21,562 bases of DNA, taken from positions 1 to 21,562 of the forward strand of contig RGVT01000008.1 of the NCBI GenBank assembly GCA_010027105.1, in the 5' to 3' direction. How positions within the stretch are numbered: position 1 is the stretch's first letter; each line of letters opens with the position of its first letter. Both the position numbers and the translations under genes were made by a program. Shown in pieces: positions 7,393 through 14,287 of this stretch. The stretch is from Planctomycetia bacterium (GTDB taxonomy: Bacteria > Planctomycetota > Planctomycetia > Pirellulales > UBA1268). Below the pieces are notes generated by a model, which saw only the letters and a list, made by a program, of their open reading frames with translations, was not told the origin of the DNA and did no database searches.

Positions 7393-8814
7393 ATGCCTCC
7401 GAACCGCGCACCACCCCCTGAGACCGCCCCCGCACCGGGCGCCGGCTCCGCGCTCGGAGCGGCCGGCGCCCTCGCCGCGCTCGCCGTGCTCGCGCTGGCG
7501 GCGCCCGGCCGCGCCGCCGAGCCGATCGCCGCCATCCGCGCGGGCATACCGGCGTCGCGAGAGGCCGCCTCGGCGGGCCCGCCGCACGACGGCGGGATGT
7601 TCCTGCCGAGCGACGACGCCCGGGTGCTCTGGCGGCAGACGCTCGCCACCGTCGCGGCCGACTGGCCGGTGATCCGCGCGGTCGAGCCCGACTTCGACGC
7701 CGTGCCCCCGCGCGACGGGCTGATCGAATCGGCATGGGTCGAGCCGCCGGCAGACCCGCTCCGCCCCGGCGGACCGCCGTCGGTCGCGGGAAGCTGGCCG
7801 CCGCGGCGGCAGCGGGTGGTCGTGCGGGTGGCTCCCGCGCCCGACGGCGCCTGGATCGACGCGCTCGTCGAGACGCAGTCGATCGCCGCCGCCCACGCCG
7901 CGGCGGGCCCCGGCCGCGTGGAACTGGCCGGCGGCTGGACCACCGACGACGCCGGCGGCGGGCGCGACGTCACCGCGCTCCTGGCCGCGCGGATGGCGCC
8001 GGGGGCCGATCCGGTCTACGCACTGCCGCCCCTCGAGGGTGCCGACGTCTTCGCGGCGTCGCGCGAGCCGCCGTGGGCGCGCAGCCGGTACCCCCGCCTG
8101 TCGAGAGCGGGCCACAAGGTGCTCGAGGACTACCGCAACTTCTACTCGTGCGAGAGCCTCGTCTGCCTCACGGCGGCGTTCGGGGCCGGTGCCCTGATGG
8201 CCAACACCGGCTTCGACACCACGATGCAGTCCGCCTGGCAGCAGAGCGTCGTGCCGACCGATCTCGGCACGTTCTTCACCAACTGCAAGCCGATCGGCGA
8301 GGGAAAGTACGCGCTGCCGATCTTCGGCGCGGCCGCCGTCACCGGCCTCGTGTTCGAGGGTCGTCCGGCCGGCGACGTGGTCGGCGAATGGGGCTCGCGG
8401 ACGCTGCGGATGTTCGTCGTGGGGGCGCCGCCCGTCTACGTGCTGCAGCTGGCCACCGGGGCCTCGCGGCCGAGCGACGACAGTTCGGCAGGGAGCCAGT
8501 GGAAGCCGTTCACCGACGACAACGGCGTCAGCGGCCACGCCTTCGTGGGCGCGATCCCGTTCATCGCCGCGGCCGATATGGTGGAAAACCCGGTGGCGAA
8601 GGGGGCCCTGTACGTCTGCTCCACGTTCGTCGGCTTCTCGCGGATGACGACCAACTCCCACTTCCCGTCGCAGGTGTTCCTCGGCTGGTACCTGGCGCTG
8701 GCCAGCTCGCGGGCCGTGTCCGCCACCGAGACACATTTTGCGGGGATGGAGGTGCGGGTGGTGCCGCTGCCGATCGCCGACCTGGGCGGCATGGCGGTCG
8801 AGACCCGCTGGTGA
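7393..8814 (+). CDS. PAP2-superfamily phosphatase-like protein
   Basis: This 473-residue protein has a hydrophobic Ala/Leu leader ending near APGRAAEP (about residues 12-40), probably a signal peptide or anchor, then a long region with no recognised domain. The C-terminal third carries the three PAP2 motifs: RP at 359-360, SGH at 380-382, and SR at 416-417 with H423. In the usual KX6RP motif the lysine position is Gln352. In SRX5HX3D the last aspartate is Gln427. Both histidines and both arginines are kept, so some phosphatase chemistry is possible but may be altered. Start ATG 7393 was chosen over an in-frame TTG 7351. Substrate unknown. It ends 13 bp before the convergent secreted-protein gene. 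Confidence 0.75.
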   Translation: MPPNRAPPPETAPAPGAGSALGAAGALAALAVLALAAPGRAAEPIAAIRAGIPASREAASAGPPHDGGMFLPSDDARVLWRQTLATVAADWPVIRAVEPDFDAVPPRDGLIESAWVEPPADPLRPGGPPSVAGSWPPRRQRVVVRVAPAPDGAWIDALVETQSIAAAHAAAGPGRVELAGGWTTDDAGGGRDVTALLAARMAPGADPVYALPPLEGADVFAASREPPWARSRYPRLSRAGHKVLEDYRNFYSCESLVCLTAAFGAGALMANTGFDTTMQSAWQQSVVPTDLGTFFTNCKPIGEGKYALPIFGAAAVTGLVFEGRPAGDVVGEWGSRTLRMFVVGAPPVYVLQLATGASRPSDDSSAGSQWKPFTDDNGVSGHAFVGAIPFIAAADMVENPVAKGALYVCSTFVGFSRMTTNSHFPSQVFLGWYLALASSRAVSATETHFAGMEVRVVPLPIADLGGMAVETRW

Positions 8815-8827
8815 CCGCCCGGCCCGT

Positions 8828-9109
8828 TCACGGCCGCGGCGCGTTCACCGCCTGCCCGGCCTGAGCAGCGGGGCGGGCTTCGGGAAAACCGCCTCGCCGT
8901 CCCTGCCGCGGCCGCAGCAGGGGCCGCCTCGGTCGAACGCTCCGCTCGACGGCGCCGGGAGCGCTCCCCGCCGGCCGCGATTTCTCGATCTCCAGGATCC
9001 CGAAATAGGGGTCGGGATACTGCCAGTCGTTCTGCCCACGGGCCGGCTGGCACCAGCCCAGGGCGGCCGCCACCAACGCCGCGACGAGCAGCCGCGCGGC
9101 GGGCCCCAT
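8828..9109 (-). CDS. Small secreted protein of unknown function
   Basis: The 93-residue product has a signal peptide (about residues 5-25, LLVAALVAAALGWC, then QPARGQ) followed by a short motif NDWQYPDPYFGILEIEKSR. The C-terminal half is Arg/Pro/Gly-rich and likely disordered. Its ATG shares one base with the TGA of the upstream receiver-like gene (TGATG), a sign of translational coupling. It is the last gene of the five-gene cluster. A cysteine near the cleavage region (GWC) is not a good lipobox. No family is recognised. Confidence 0.6.
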   Translation of the reverse strand: MGPAARLLVAALVAAALGWCQPARGQNDWQYPDPYFGILEIEKSRPAGSAPGAVERSVRPRRPLLRPRQGRRGGFPEARPAAQAGQAVNAPRP

Positions 9110-9651
9110 CAGCTGAGCATCAGCACGGCGATCGCGATCACCGCCGCGCTCACGCCCACGGGCAGCGTGACGAACGCCGACGTGGCAGGGGACGCCTCGG
9201 CGAGCAGGGCCCCGCGGGCTTCCGCCGGCAGCCCGAGCAGCGCCTCCAGGTCGTGGAACGTGATCGGGGCGCAGAGCGTGGCGTCGGCGCCGGCCTCGGC
9301 CGCCTCGCGGGCCGTCGCCTCCCATGCCGGCGATCCGGGCTTCGCCGTCTCGACGAGCGCCACGCGCGACGTGCCGAGTTGTGAACCGAGGAGATCGACG
9401 AAATCGGCGCCTGCCATGTCTTCGAGTTCCGGAGCCACGAGCCAGGCATCCACCCGCAACCGCCGGGCGAGTTTCAGCGCTTCCGTGGCCGTGGCCCGGA
9501 AGTGCACCTGCAGCCTGCCGAGCCGGGCGCTCGCCGCCAGCGGGGCGTAGCAGTCGAACCGTGGATCGACCACGACCACGTGCGGCACCTCCGACTCGCC
9601 CCGGAGCCGGGTTTCGCCGCCGAGATACCCACGAAGCGTGAAAGGAATCAT
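9109..9651 (-). CDS. Membrane-anchored pseudo-receiver protein
   Basis: This 180-residue protein has a response-regulator receiver-like fold pattern: VPHVVVVDP as strand 1, LQVHFRA as strand 2, VDAWLVAPELEDMAG as strand 3 and CAPITFHDLEALL as strand 5. The phospho-acceptor aspartate is replaced by Ala (LVAPELED where LLDIMMPG would be usual). The strand-5 lysine is also missing. A C-terminal hydrophobic helix (about 160-179, FVTLPVGVSAAVIAIAVLML) should anchor it in the membrane, which is unusual for receivers. A GGGGAGG Shine-Dalgarno sits six nt before ATG 9651. It is paralogous in layout to the upstream gene. The receiver assignment is from strand pattern, not a search; CpaE/TadZ-type atypical receivers are a possible comparison. 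Confidence 0.7.
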   Translation of the reverse strand: MIPFTLRGYLGGETRLRGESEVPHVVVVDPRFDCYAPLAASARLGRLQVHFRATATEALKLARRLRVDAWLVAPELEDMAGADFVDLLGSQLGTSRVALVETAKPGSPAWEATAREAAEAGADATLCAPITFHDLEALLGLPAEARGALLAEASPATSAFVTLPVGVSAAVIAIAVLMLS

Positions 9652-9714
9652 GTTCCGCCTCCCCGTGACAAAAAAACGTTGGAATCCCCCGATCGACCAC
9701 GTCGGCCGGCACGA

Positions 9715-10281
9715 TCACACCGCCGGGTCGCCTCCCACCTCGACGCCGCACGCCGATTCCCGTGTCGCCCGGATGACGTCGAGCGTGATCGGCCGCACCA
9801 GATACCCGGCCACCCCCGACGCCAGCGTCCGCTGCTCGTCCTCGAGCCGATAGTCGTCCGCCACCATGAAGATGGCTGACCGCGGCCCGCGGCCGAGGCG
9901 GTCGAGCGAGATCCTGGCGCCCGACAGCATCGGATCGACCTCGCCGTGCACGACGTGCGGCACCAGCATTTCCAGGAGGTCGAAGCCCGACATGTCGGAA
10001 AGTTCGGTGCTCACGAGCCAGACGTCGGCGCGGAAGCGGCGGGCCATGCGGATCGCCGACCGCCCGTCGCTGCAGAAGTGGAGCCCCACCTCGCCGGCCC
10101 GGGCAGCCTGCACGAAGTCGGCGTAGCGGTCACAGGCCGGGTCGACGATCACGATCTCCTGAATCCCGAGCGATCGCAACGAGGGCACAGCCCCCTCCTC
10201 CCGACCACGGGCCGGCATCGAGCCATCCAGGGCGGATTCGTCGGCGGGATCGTACACATGGTCGTCAGCGTGCATTCTCAT
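9715..10281 (-). CDS. Pseudo-receiver protein
   Basis: A 188-residue protein with about 45 residues of acidic leader, then a receiver-like domain: IQEIVIVDPACDRYADFV, GLHFCSDGRSAIRMARRF, ADVWLVSTELSDMSGFDLLEML, AIFMVADDYR and GVAGYLVRPITLDVI. The loop after strand 3 (ELSDMSGFDLL) is very receiver-like. However, Ser replaces the phosphorylated Asp and Arg replaces the strand-5 Lys (VRPI for the usual TKPI). GGAGGA lies six nt upstream of ATG 10281, which fixes the start. It lies 63 nt upstream of its membrane-anchored relative. Signalling, if any, would not use classical phosphorylation. Confidence 0.75.
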   Translation of the reverse strand: MRMHADDHVYDPADESALDGSMPARGREEGAVPSLRSLGIQEIVIVDPACDRYADFVQAARAGEVGLHFCSDGRSAIRMARRFRADVWLVSTELSDMSGFDLLEMLVPHVVHGEVDPMLSGARISLDRLGRGPRSAIFMVADDYRLEDEQRTLASGVAGYLVRPITLDVIRATRESACGVEVGGDPAV

Positions 10282-10379
10282 GATTGCTCCTCCACGGTTG
10301 TGTCGATGCTGTTCGAGTCGTCGTTCCACTTTCGGGCTACCACCATTCCGCCGCGTCGTCGGTCACGCGTCTCCGGCCA

Positions 10380-10811
10380 TCACCTGACACCGACCGCCAC
10401 GCCCTCCAACACCACGGGCACCTCAGCCCGACGGGCGCCCACCAGGTCGTTCACCAGGAGGGGAAACGCGAGCCGCGAGACGCCGAGCCATTCCTGGGCA
10501 GGCCCCGGCAACGGCCTTCTCTGGGCCGCCTTCGAAACGCCCAGGGGCTGCCGCGAGATCGTCTGCAGTCCGGCCTCCGACGCCGGACGGGCGGGCAGCG
10601 CACCCACGGGCGTGAGGTGACCCACCACCACCGCCGCCGGGTCCTCGACCCTGGCGTTGACGAGCAGGCTTGATGTGGCCTCGGCCCGCGTGTTCCGCAG
10701 CCCGCCGATCATCACGATGAGCACGCTGATCGCGGCCAGGATCGCCGTCACGAGCAGCGAGGAAAACGCACGGGACGCATGCGTCGCAGTCACGAACCGC
10801 TTGGCGGACAT
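10380..10811 (-). CDS. Single-pass membrane protein of unknown function
   Basis: A 143-residue product. After a short basic N-terminus (MSAKRFVTATHASR) there is one membrane helix (about residues 17-39, SSLLVTAILAAISVLIVMIGG). A soluble domain of about 100 residues follows, containing VNARVEDPAAVVVGHLTP and WLGVSRLAFPLLVNDLVG. AAGGA lies eight nt before ATG 10811. A prepilin-like role was considered because of the short basic N-terminus before a hydrophobic helix, but there is no type III/IV leader-peptidase site. It is the second gene of the minus-strand cluster. Not recognised. Confidence 0.65.
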   Translation of the reverse strand: MSAKRFVTATHASRAFSSLLVTAILAAISVLIVMIGGLRNTRAEATSSLLVNARVEDPAAVVVGHLTPVGALPARPASEAGLQTISRQPLGVSKAAQRRPLPGPAQEWLGVSRLAFPLLVNDLVGARRAEVPVVLEGVAVGVR

Positions 10812-10876
10812 GAGCAATTCCTTTCCGACATCCAAAGGTAGGGACCGGGACGAACGCGAACGGACGTGATCGCAGC

Positions 10877-10999
10877 TCAGACCAGCGACACGATCGAGAG
10901 GAACAGGGCGATCGGCACGGCGCACAACAGCACGTCGGCACGGGTGAGCGACCACCGACTGGCGGCCACGACGGCCCCTGTCGAACTGACAACGTTCAT
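10877..10999 (-). CDS. 40-residue single-helix membrane peptide
   Basis: A very short gene with a strong Shine-Dalgarno (AAGGAG, seven nt before ATG 10999). The peptide starts MNVVSSTGAVVAASRW and ends in one hydrophobic helix (ADVLLCAVPIALFLSIVSLV) that runs to the C-terminus. It is the first gene after the putative -24/-12 promoter and lies 65 nt upstream of the next gene. The longer frame reaching 11257 reads through that promoter and adds residues without protein character. No family is recognised. The ribosome site and amphipathic layout argue that it is real. Confidence 0.6.
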   Translation of the reverse strand: MNVVSSTGAVVAASRWSLTRADVLLCAVPIALFLSIVSLV

Positions 11000-11081
11000 G
11001 AGCGAACTCCTTGCACGAAAGGCACGTGGGCCGGGAACCGGCGGGATGGCGAAGCACCTCGCGGTACGCCGTCTGGGAAAC

Positions 11082-11097
11082 GCATACGTCGTGCCAA
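11082..11097 (-). promoter_or_regulatory. Putative sigma-54 (-24/-12) promoter
   Basis: On the minus strand TTGGCACGACGTATGC matches the RpoN consensus YTGGCACG-N4-TTGCW at all but one of its conserved positions (ATGC for TTGC). The GG and GC dinucleotides have the required 10-nt spacing. It points toward the five-gene cluster. Transcription would start near 11070, about 70 nt before ATG 10999. The site comes from a pattern match only, and the window contains no rpoN or activator gene. Confidence 0.5.
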
Positions 11098-11239
11098 TCG
11101 CGTTGGCGGTCACGATCGCGATGAAAAAAACGGCCCCGGGGCCCGTCGGCACCGCACGCGCCGCGGAAAAAGAGCCTTCGCGGGATCCGTCAGGCCCCGC
11201 ACGAGCCGCACGACCCGTCACGGACCCACGGGGTGCGGG
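11098..11239. other. Spacer between promoter and palindromes
   Basis: No gene is seen. This is the middle of the 313-bp non-coding region between apgM and the minus-strand cluster. An A7 run lies at 11124-11130. Nothing else is recognised. Confidence 0.4.
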
Positions 11240-11311
11240 TGGAGCGATTCGCCCCACCCTGGTCGCCAGCGACCGCGCGCTGGGGCGATTCGCCCCAGCT
11301 GATGGGGCGAA
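11240..11311. promoter_or_regulatory. Phased palindromic sites (TGGGGCGA half-sites)
   Basis: A perfect 17-nt palindrome TGGGGCGATTCGCCCCA occupies 11281-11297. A one-mismatch copy (TGGAGCGATTCGCCCCA) is at 11240-11256, and a lone half-site TGGGGCGA at 11303-11310. Centres are 41 bp and 22 bp apart, close to four and two helical turns. This arrangement fits a dimeric DNA-binding protein. It lies roughly 170-240 bp upstream of the predicted sigma-54 start, where enhancer-binding activators bind. The operator reading is inference. Confidence 0.5.
11289..11311 (-). terminator. Hairpin after apgM, possible terminator
   Basis: TTCGCCCCA and TGGGGCGAA form a perfect 9-bp stem with a 5-nt loop, starting one base beyond the apgM stop. 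No T-run follows on the minus strand, so it is not a classical intrinsic terminator. The same bases form part of the palindromic sites, so the two roles compete or coexist. Confidence 0.4.
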
Positions 11312-11312
11312 A

Positions 11313-12518
11313 TCACGCGCCGTACTTGCCGAACCGGCCGGCGTGGGCCATGGCCAGGAGCATCAGGTGCTTGGCCTGGAAGATCCCGAACCCACCCCGC
11401 AGGCAGTCGCGTTCGGAAAACCCGGTCAGCCCGTCGGGGCGGCAGGTGTCGGCCACGAGCAACGTCGGCACGGGATGCCACGAGTGGCTCTTGAGCCGGC
11501 TCGGCGTCGAGTGGTCGCCCGTGACCACGAGCACGTCGGGGCGGAGCTTCTCGATCCGCGGCACGGCCCGGTCGAGCTCCTCGATCCGCCGCACCTTCTC
11601 GGCGAAGTTGCCGTCCTCGCCGGTCGAGTCGGTGTATTTGAAGTGCAGGAAGAAGAAGTCGTAGTCCTGCCAGTGGCGGGCGAGTTCGTCGATCTCTTCG
11701 TCGAGCGACTGGGCCTGGCCGACGAGCGTCATGCCCGCCAACCGGGCGAGCCCCTTGTACATCGGGTAGACGGCGATCGCCGCGGCCCGCAGGCCGTAGA
11801 GATCGGCGTAGGAGGGGAGGGCGGGCTTGGCCGCGAAGCCCCGCAGCACCATGCCGTTGCCCTTGGGCTCGTTGGCCACGATCGCCCGGGCCTGGCGGAC
11901 GAACTCCTTCGCGACCTCGGCGGTGCGGGCGGCGGTCGGCGACAAGGCCCGGGGATCGAGCGGGGGCACGCCCACGGCCTGCGGGTCGGTGTCGGCCACG
12001 GCCCCGTCGAGTCCCGGACCCCGAAACACGACCACGAACCGGTGCTCTTTCACCGGCTTCACGAACGTCTCCACGCCCGGAATCCTCACCGCCTCGAGCC
12101 GCTCCACCACCTTGAAGCTCTCCTCCGAGGCGATCCGACCGGCCCGGCGGTCGGCGATCAGCCCCCCGGCGTCGAGCGTGCAGAAGTTGCCCCGCGCGGC
12201 GACGTCCTGGGGTCCCAGTTCGAATCCGATCCCGGTGGCCTCGAGGGCCCCGCGGCCGATCTTGAATTCGAGCGGGTCGTAGCCGAAGAGGCCGAGGTGG
12301 CCGGGGCCCGACCCGGGCGTGATCCCGGGCAGCACGGGCACGCTCGAGCCGCTCGTCCCCCGGGCGGCGAGGCGGTCGAGGTTCGGCGTCGCGGCGGTCT
12401 CGAGCTCCGTTTTTCCGCCCGGCTCCATGGGGAGGCCGCCGAGGCCGTCGGCCACGAGCATCACGATCTTCGTGGCGGCCCGTTCGGCGAGTTCGCGGAC
12501 GAGTTCGAGCTGGTTCAT
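11313..12518 (-). CDS. apgM: 2,3-bisphosphoglycerate-independent phosphoglycerate mutase, archaeal type
   Basis: This 401-residue alkaline-phosphatase-superfamily enzyme interconverts 3- and 2-phosphoglycerate in glycolysis. Metal ligand D24 sits in VMLVADGLGG and nucleophile Ser70 in TPGSGPGHLGLFGYDP. The D335-H336 pair lies in VVTGDHSTPS, and a late histidine is in HSWHPVPTLL. In the remaining metal motif it has DSTGEDG where many ApgM proteins have DxxGHDG; this may mark a subfamily. AGGAG is seven nt before ATG 12518, preferred over ATG 12545. It is divergent from pgi, with 112 bp between the starts, so two glycolytic genes share a regulatory region. Confidence 0.92.
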   Translation of the reverse strand: MNQLELVRELAERAATKIVMLVADGLGGLPMEPGGKTELETAATPNLDRLAARGTSGSSVPVLPGITPGSGPGHLGLFGYDPLEFKIGRGALEATGIGFELGPQDVAARGNFCTLDAGGLIADRRAGRIASEESFKVVERLEAVRIPGVETFVKPVKEHRFVVVFRGPGLDGAVADTDPQAVGVPPLDPRALSPTAARTAEVAKEFVRQARAIVANEPKGNGMVLRGFAAKPALPSYADLYGLRAAAIAVYPMYKGLARLAGMTLVGQAQSLDEEIDELARHWQDYDFFFLHFKYTDSTGEDGNFAEKVRRIEELDRAVPRIEKLRPDVLVVTGDHSTPSRLKSHSWHPVPTLLVADTCRPDGLTGFSERDCLRGGFGIFQAKHLMLLAMAHAGRFGKYGA

Positions 12519-12591
12519 GACGGGGCTCCTCGGGGGGGCGGGCATCGTTGCGACCCCGTAGCGCGATCGGCTACAGTTCGTCCGCTCCTTC

Positions 12592-12597
12592 TATACC
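12592..12597 (+). promoter_or_regulatory. Weak candidate -10 box of pgi
   Basis: TATACC lies 33 nt before ATG 12631 in the pgi/apgM divergent region. No matching -35 is seen. Confidence 0.3.
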
Positions 12598-12630
12598 GCG
12601 ATCGACACCTCCACAACAGCGTCACATCCC

Positions 12631-14067
12631 ATGAGCGTCGTCCGCCCCAAGCCCCCGGAAGATCCGCTCCACTACGATCCCGCCGCCGTGTTCGCCGCTG
12701 GCGGCATCTCGGCGGCCGACGTGGCCGCGCTCGGGCCGCGGCTCGATGCCGCCCGGGCCGAGAGCCTCGCCGACCTCGACCGCTGGAGAGACGGGGGCGC
12801 GCGGCCCGGCGAGGCCCTCGACCCCGCGTTCATCGACCTTCCCGACCGGCTCCTGGCCGCCTACCACGCCGACCGGGCGCAGAGCGAACTGTTTGCGATC
12901 CTGACGACGGCCCGCCGGCTCCGCGAGGCGGTCGACCGGGTCGTGGTGCTCGGGATCGGCGGCTCCTACATGGGCACGCGGGCCCTGTTCGAGGCCTGCT
13001 GTCATCCGTTCCACAATGAACTCCCGCGGGGCGAGCGCGGCGGGCGGCCTCGGCTCTCGTTCGAGGGCTTCAACATCGACAACGATTCGGCCCAGGGGCT
13101 GCTCGACCTGCTCGGCGGCCCCGGCCGCGGCGACGACCTGCTCCACCGCTGGGCGGTGCTCGTCGTGAGCAAGAGCGGCGGCACGCTCGAGACGGCGGTG
13201 GCGACCCGCCTCTTCCTGCGGGCCCTTCTCGATGCCGTCGGCGGGGATCGCCGCCGGCTGGCGGAGCTCGTCGTGCCGATCACGGGCAAGACGGGCCGCC
13301 TGGCCGACCTCGCGAAGGCGATCGGCTGCCCCGACGTGTTCGACATCCCCGACGGCGTCGGCGGCCGGTTTTCCGTGTTCACCGCCGTGGGCCTCCTGCC
13401 GGCGGCGACCGTGGGGATCGACGTCGTGCGGCTCCTGGAGGGGGCCGCGGCAATGAACCGCCGGTTCCGCGAGGCTCCCGCGGCCGAGAATCCCGTGCTC
13501 CGGTTCGTCGGCGTGTCGCACCTCGCCGAGGAGCGCATGGGGGCCTCGATCCGCGTGCTCTCGAGCTGGAGCAACCGGCTCGAGGCCGTGGGCTTGTGGT
13601 ACGACCAGCTGCTCTCGGAAAGCCTCGGCAAGGCGGGGAAGGGGGCCACGCCGCTGACTACCGTCACCACCCGCGACCTGCATTCCCGCGGCCAGCAGCA
13701 CCAGGAGGGCCGCCGCGACAAGCTGATCACGAACCTGATCGTGGGCGAGCCGCGCCGCGACCGGCTTACGCTTCCCGCGCTCGGCTCGATCGCCGCCGAC
13801 GAGGACAGGCTCGACGACCTCGTGGGGAAGTCGTGGCCCGACATGCTCGCCGCCGCCGCGGCCGGCACCAACGAGGCCTACGCCCAGGACAAGCGGCCCA
13901 CCGCCGACATCATCCTGCCGCGGATCGACGAGCACACCGTCGGCCAGCTCCTCCAGATGCTTTTGCTCGCGACCGTCGTCGAGGGCCGGCTCGTCGGGAC
14001 CAACCCCTACGGCCAGCCGGGGGTCGAGGCCTACAAGCAGTTGATGATGAGGCGGCTTCGGCCGTAG
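12631..14067 (+). CDS. pgi: Glucose-6-phosphate isomerase
   Basis: Converts glucose-6-phosphate to fructose-6-phosphate in the cytoplasm. At 478 residues it is within the bacterial range. GIGGSYMGTRALFEA (from residue 108) and SKSGGTLET (from residue 180) form the SIS sugar-phosphate sites. The C-terminal signature is VGTNPYGQPGVEAYKQLM, whose lysine belongs to the conserved active-site segment. The start at ATG 12631 leaves about 15 residues before the first helix, and no strong Shine-Dalgarno is seen. It is divergent from apgM. The dispersed repeat copy 2 lies downstream. Confidence 0.94.
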   Translation: MSVVRPKPPEDPLHYDPAAVFAAGGISAADVAALGPRLDAARAESLADLDRWRDGGARPGEALDPAFIDLPDRLLAAYHADRAQSELFAILTTARRLREAVDRVVVLGIGGSYMGTRALFEACCHPFHNELPRGERGGRPRLSFEGFNIDNDSAQGLLDLLGGPGRGDDLLHRWAVLVVSKSGGTLETAVATRLFLRALLDAVGGDRRRLAELVVPITGKTGRLADLAKAIGCPDVFDIPDGVGGRFSVFTAVGLLPAATVGIDVVRLLEGAAAMNRRFREAPAAENPVLRFVGVSHLAEERMGASIRVLSSWSNRLEAVGLWYDQLLSESLGKAGKGATPLTTVTTRDLHSRGQQHQEGRRDKLITNLIVGEPRRDRLTLPALGSIAADEDRLDDLVGKSWPDMLAAAAAGTNEAYAQDKRPTADIILPRIDEHTVGQLLQMLLLATVVEGRLVGTNPYGQPGVEAYKQLMMRRLRP

Positions 14068-14148
14068 GACTCGCGCGGCGTTGCAGCGGACCTGCCGGCC
14101 CCTGAACGCCGGCGCCCCGTCGACTTCGGCGACGTGGGCCTCGGACGA

Positions 14149-14154
14149 TAGAAT
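14149..14154 (+). promoter_or_regulatory. Candidate -10 box of MBL-fold gene
   Basis: TAGAAT, two mismatches from TATAAT. A start near 14161 would give a leader of about 127 nt containing the dispersed repeat at 14170-14251. The -35 is poor. Confidence 0.35.
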
Positions 14155-14169
14155 CGGCATGAGTGCGGG

Positions 14170-14251
14170 AGGCGAGGGGGTCGGCGAACGCTCGACGAGC
14201 GTGGGCCGCCCCGGCCCAGCGAGAAGACTTTTGCCGCCCCCGAGCCGGCGC
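14170..14251. repeat. Dispersed intergenic repeat, copy 2
   Basis: The partner of window positions 1-83. The hairpin arms TGGGCCG/CGGCCCA (14202-14218) are intact, with loop CCC instead of CCG. An extra palindrome, ACGCTCG-A-CGAGCGT at 14188-14202, is perfect here but broken in copy 1. It lies between pgi and the MBL gene, probably in the latter's 5' leader. Confidence 0.7.
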
Positions 14252-14287
14252 CCTGCCGCTCAAGTTCCTTCCTCGGAGAAATGCCTC

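Noticed and set aside
6028..8736. 902-codon minus-strand open frame opposite the adaptor and PAP2 genes
   Set aside because: It is a shadow frame of high-GC coding DNA. Its sequence is His/Arg/Gly-rich low complexity, while the plus strand carries recognisable domains.
10380..10999. Flp/Tad pilin genes for the small membrane proteins
   Set aside because: There is no prepilin cleavage motif and no tad/cpa assembly gene in the window. Only the short N-terminus plus helix is similar.
14159..14287. Upstream in-frame start for the MBL-fold protein
   Set aside because: The added residues come from the dispersed repeat, while ATG 14288 matches the usual family N-terminus.
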